Of a stretch of 23,916 nucleotides of DNA, positions 21,126 through 23,916 are shown piece by piece. The notes beneath the pieces are model-generated. The model saw only the letters and a program-made list of their open reading frames with translations. It did not search any database and had not been told where the DNA came from. Source of the DNA: SIG589 sp964566175. GTDB taxonomy: Bacteria > Bacillota > Clostridia > Oscillospirales > Acutalibacteraceae. Location of the stretch: positions 1 to 23,916 of the forward strand of contig CAZMHU010000023.1 of NCBI GenBank assembly GCA_964566175.1, in the 5' to 3' direction. The position numbers were made by a program, and so were the translations under genes. Each line of letters starts with the position of its first letter. Position 1 is the first letter of the stretch.

Positions 21126-23916
21126 ATGAAAAGAAAAATGTTATCAATATTATTGTGTGCATCCCTGCTTGGTGGCGTTATGCCGTTTGCTTTTTCGCAT
21201 AATTCGGCGGCTGCGGCAACTGTTTCCGGCAGTTTTGCGAACGACATTTATGAACCGCAGACAGCAATTTCGCAAGCACCTATTGTTATGCAAAATGCAA
21301 AGTTCGGTATAGCGGATATTACAAATCAGACAAAACGACCCTCCGCTTTGATATTCGATGTGTGTTTGTCAAACGGAGTTTTGACGGCATATGACGGTGA
21401 CACCTCTTTGGGTAGTTTTGAAGAACTTTATCGCACTAATTATAGCAAAACAAATGTCGGTGCGCGTATTGCCCTCGGCGATTTGGAGACAGCGAAGGCA
21501 CTTGCCGAATATGTTATAAAGTCAAAATCAGATAATCTCTGGCTTATAAGTCCTGATGTTACAGTCCTTAACACCGTTACAAAATCTGCTCCGTTGGTAC
21601 GAGGTGTTATTGACTTTACTCAGGATGTTCTGCACGCTCCCGCAGATGTTGATTGGAATATAAATACTGCCGATTACGCAAAAGAATATAGTCAGTCATA
21701 TGTTATGCGTTATTTCACAAGCGGTATTGCTCAACTTACGCGTGAGCAAATTTATGACATTTTCTATTCAAGCGGCTCGGGCTATACGACCGCTCTTATT
21801 CCGATTGAGCAAGCGAGTACATCGCTGTTAACAATGCTGTCGGCGATGGGAATTTTTACCGTCGTAGAGACCGGTGCAGAAACTAAAACGGATTTTTATA
21901 ATGCAATACTTACAGGTGCTAACGGAATTCTCTCCTCAAATTATGCTGTCAACATTGATACATTAGAGGACAAAACTCTCTTTCCGTCGGAAAAAGACAC
22001 ACAGGTTTTGGTGCGTCCTTCGGCATTAGTCGCTCATCGCGGCGATAATATGGGTAGCAGTTATTGGAAGGAAAACAGCGTGCCCGCATTTATATCGGCT
22101 GCTGAGTCTTCTGCAACTCTTATTGAGTTCGATGTTTATATGACTGTCGATAAAAAACTTATACTTATGCACGACGAGAAAACCGGAACCAAATACATCT
22201 ATAGAGATGATTGTCCGTTGGATGCGGAAACTCAGGCTGCAAATTCCGCAAAAAAGGTGTCTGAACGTTATTGGAAAGGCGATCTTGAATATGTCATATG
22301 GAAAGCGACCTCGAATACCGGCCCGATAAATCAACTCCACGAGTTGCTTGATGTTGTTGATACCGAATATCCCGATGCGTATTTGTTCCTTGAAATGAAG
22401 ACGGGATACACAAAAAATCTTGATGGCTCATTAACCGACGCATCATATGAACCGTATAATCGTGTTATGGAACTTCTCTGCCGGTACGGTGTTCGCAGTC
22501 GTACCACACTTATTTCGTTCAGTACAATTACGACGGAATACGGTCATAAAATGGGATTTGCCGCCAAGCAACTTAATACATATGCAATTAAACCGGGTAA
22601 CGATGACATAAAGACTATTATGACTCGACTTGAAAATCAGCGTAGTAATATTTTTGAGCAGTCAATAACCGATTATAAAAACGATACCACAAAACTTCAA
22701 AGCCGTTTGCGTCATTACGGTTTTATTACCATAGTCGGTGGCGTTGCAAATTATAAAGACCTCGCAACCGTTATTGCCGACGGCATAAACCGAATAACCA
22801 GTGAAACGGTACACAGAGCAGACAAAGAGGTGTTGAGGCTGATAGCCGATTACGACCCAAATACAGGAAAAGTGTCTGCAACTTATGAGCATTACCGTCA
22901 TAAGACATTAGGCCTTTTTGATGAAACCTCTAAAACAGATGAGGTTTTCGACTATTGGATTCAACATGGCTATGCTGCAAAAACAACTACATCAAAAATT
23001 AATGACAGTGATTTTGAAATTATAACAATAGCCGGAAATCCGACAGTAAATCAAACCTCTAAAACCGCTACTGGTAAGAGTGGAGATGTTATTGCTTTAC
23101 GTTATAAAAAGCAGGCAATTCGCTCTGATTGCACAGAATATTATTATACTTATTCGCCCGCGATTTATCTCGGCACGGCGGCGGATAAATCATCATTGCA
23201 AACAGCAATATTATCTGCGGGTGAATTAGCGAAAAAGCAAGACAATTATACCGGATTTTCATGGAAACTGATGAGCGATGCACTGGTTGAGGCAAAAACA
23301 GTGTTTGCTTCGACAAAATCTACGCAGGGCGAAGTGGATGCTGTGACAACAAATCTTTGCCGCCGAATAAATGAACTTGAGTATAAAAACGGCACAGAAA
23401 ACAACAACAGTACAGTAAGCGTAACAATTCCTGTTACTACTGCTGTAGTCAAAAGCGGAGAAACTCTTCCGCCTAAGAAGAGTTTTACACTTGTAATTGA
23501 CGGTATTGATTTACAGGTTGCCCCCGATGTTGTATATACGGGAGTGACCGACACTTCGGGCGAAGGCAACTATGACAGTAGTCTTGTGATAACCGCGCCG
23601 AAATTACAACTTCTTGATTGCCTTTACAGAGGTATTAGTGTTAGTCAGAAAAATGACGGTGACAACAAATGGAAATATGATACCGCCGTATATAGAGTTC
23701 GCGGTAGTGCTGACGAAAAAATCACGCTAAATATTTCTCGTGTTAACAGTGATGCGTCATCGTCTGAATCGATCGACAGATTTTATTTTAAAAACACATA
23801 TACCGACGGTGCTGTTCAGACCGGTTGGGCTTTAAATGACGGTGAATGGTACTACTTTGATACCGACGGTGTTATGGAAACCGGTTGGCTTTGTCTCGGC
23901 GGTGTATGGTATTATC
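21126..23916 (+). CDS. Secreted glycerophosphodiester phosphodiesterase-family protein with choline-binding-type repeats (3' end outside window)
   Basis: At least 930 codons are open to the window edge. Domains: a signal peptide (about 1-35, MKRKM then a hydrophobic run to NSAAAA); a degenerate GDPD-like domain (about 50-285, including FDVCLSNGVLTAYDGDT and GANGILSSNY); a canonical GDPD domain (about 300-600) with HRGDN (H304), IEFDVYMT (E334, D336), MHDE (H349, D350) and FLEMK (E423); a FIVAR-type helical domain (about 688-755); a segment resembling pilin isopeptide domains (about 765-890); then 20-residue cell-wall-binding repeats. The enzyme family hydrolyses glycerophosphodiesters to glycerol-3-phosphate and an alcohol, here outside the membrane and held on the wall. 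It is divergent from an AraC gene, its probable activator. Substrates could be phospholipid head groups or teichoic acid. The C-terminus is not visible. Confidence 0.88.
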   Translation, partial: MKRKMLSILLCASLLGGVMPFAFSHNSAAAATVSGSFANDIYEPQTAISQAPIVMQNAKFGIADITNQTKRPSALIFDVCLSNGVLTAYDGDTSLGSFEELYRTNYSKTNVGARIALGDLETAKALAEYVIKSKSDNLWLISPDVTVLNTVTKSAPLVRGVIDFTQDVLHAPADVDWNINTADYAKEYSQSYVMRYFTSGIAQLTREQIYDIFYSSGSGYTTALIPIEQASTSLLTMLSAMGIFTVVETGAETKTDFYNAILTGANGILSSNYAVNIDTLEDKTLFPSEKDTQVLVRPSALVAHRGDNMGSSYWKENSVPAFISAAESSATLIEFDVYMTVDKKLILMHDEKTGTKYIYRDDCPLDAETQAANSAKKVSERYWKGDLEYVIWKATSNTGPINQLHELLDVVDTEYPDAYLFLEMKTGYTKNLDGSLTDASYEPYNRVMELLCRYGVRSRTTLISFSTITTEYGHKMGFAAKQLNTYAIKPGNDDIKTIMTRLENQRSNIFEQSITDYKNDTTKLQSRLRHYGFITIVGGVANYKDLATVIADGINRITSETVHRADKEVLRLIADYDPNTGKVSATYEHYRHKTLGLFDETSKTDEVFDYWIQHGYAAKTTTSKINDSDFEIITIAGNPTVNQTSKTATGKSGDVIALRYKKQAIRSDCTEYYYTYSPAIYLGTAADKSSLQTAILSAGELAKKQDNYTGFSWKLMSDALVEAKTVFASTKSTQGEVDAVTTNLCRRINELEYKNGTENNNSTVSVTIPVTTAVVKSGETLPPKKSFTLVIDGIDLQVAPDVVYTGVTDTSGEGNYDSSLVITAPKLQLLDCLYRGISVSQKNDGDNKWKYDTAVYRVRGSADEKITLNISRVNSDASSSESIDRFYFKNTYTDGAVQTGWALNDGEWYYFDTDGVMETGWLCLGGVWYY
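23815..23916 (+). repeat. Start of a cell-wall-binding repeat array
   Basis: ACCGGTTGG recurs at 23820 and 23880, 60 bases apart, giving 20-residue units of the form TGW...G.WYYFDTDGVME. This is the CW_binding/choline-binding repeat family, usually attaching proteins to wall polymers. The array continues beyond the right edge. Confidence 0.85.

Noticed and set aside
1..23916. CRISPR array, tRNA/rRNA genes, insertion sequence or prophage
   Set aside because: No regularly spaced repeats, cloverleaf or rRNA-like stretches, transposase or phage proteins were seen on either strand.

Overview
The window looks like chromosomal DNA from a strictly anaerobic, low-to-mid-GC Gram-positive bacterium of the Clostridia, most likely a gut or rumen Oscillospiraceae/Ruminococcus relative. 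The evidence is the gene set: ferredoxin-linked indolepyruvate oxidoreductase, bifunctional AdhE, [FeFe]-hydrogenases, an LTA-synthase-type enzyme and a choline-binding-type surface protein. Strong AGGAGG ribosome sites, TTGACA/TATAAT-type promoters and U-tract terminators fit as well. I see no rRNA, tRNA, CRISPR, insertion sequence or phage genes. The taxonomic call is inference.

Layout. 1-361: terminator of an upstream gene, a doubtful 51-codon ORF and a promoter. 362-2202: a small membrane protein overlapping an LTA-synthase/phosphoglycerol-transferase-type enzyme, ended by a terminator. 2296-3090: an amidohydrolase. 3144-4691 (minus): a sodium:solute symporter, divergent from a five-gene aryl-acid operon at 4854-10594 (AMP-forming acyl-CoA ligase, iorA, iorB, phenylacetate-CoA ligase, ACT-domain protein). 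10726-11649: a LysR regulator. 11774-20043: a seven-gene redox operon (adhE, APH-fold kinase, two small [2Fe-2S] proteins, PAS-domain sensory [FeFe]-hydrogenase, SpoIIE/PP2C phosphatase, a second [FeFe]-hydrogenase). 20158-20967 (minus): an AraC regulator. 21126 to the right edge: a secreted glycerophosphodiesterase-family surface protein, cut by the window end.

How they work together. The aryl-acid operon interconverts aryl-pyruvates and aryl-acetyl-CoA with ferredoxin, and the ligases link that thioester to free aryl acids. The divergent symporter probably moves one of these acids. Two near-identical palindromes sit in the two divergent promoters, about six helical turns apart. The redox operon joins ethanol formation to H2 sensing and H2 metabolism. 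A near-consensus Rex site (13 of 14 consensus positions) overlaps the adhE promoter, so NADH/NAD control at initiation is likely. The kinase, phosphatase and PAS hydrogenase suggest a further H2-responsive layer. A similar grouping (aad, kinase, phosphatase, hydS, hydA2 and a redox repressor) is, as I recall, reported for Ruminococcus albus 7, so the cluster type is known. Its signalling mechanism, the paired [2Fe-2S] proteins and the phosphatase C-terminal domain look open.

At the right end, the AraC/surface-protein intergenic region carries two repeat pairs at helical-turn spacing (31 bp and 21 bp). The 21-bp direct repeat abuts the -35 of the surface-protein gene, which suggests AraC-type activation.
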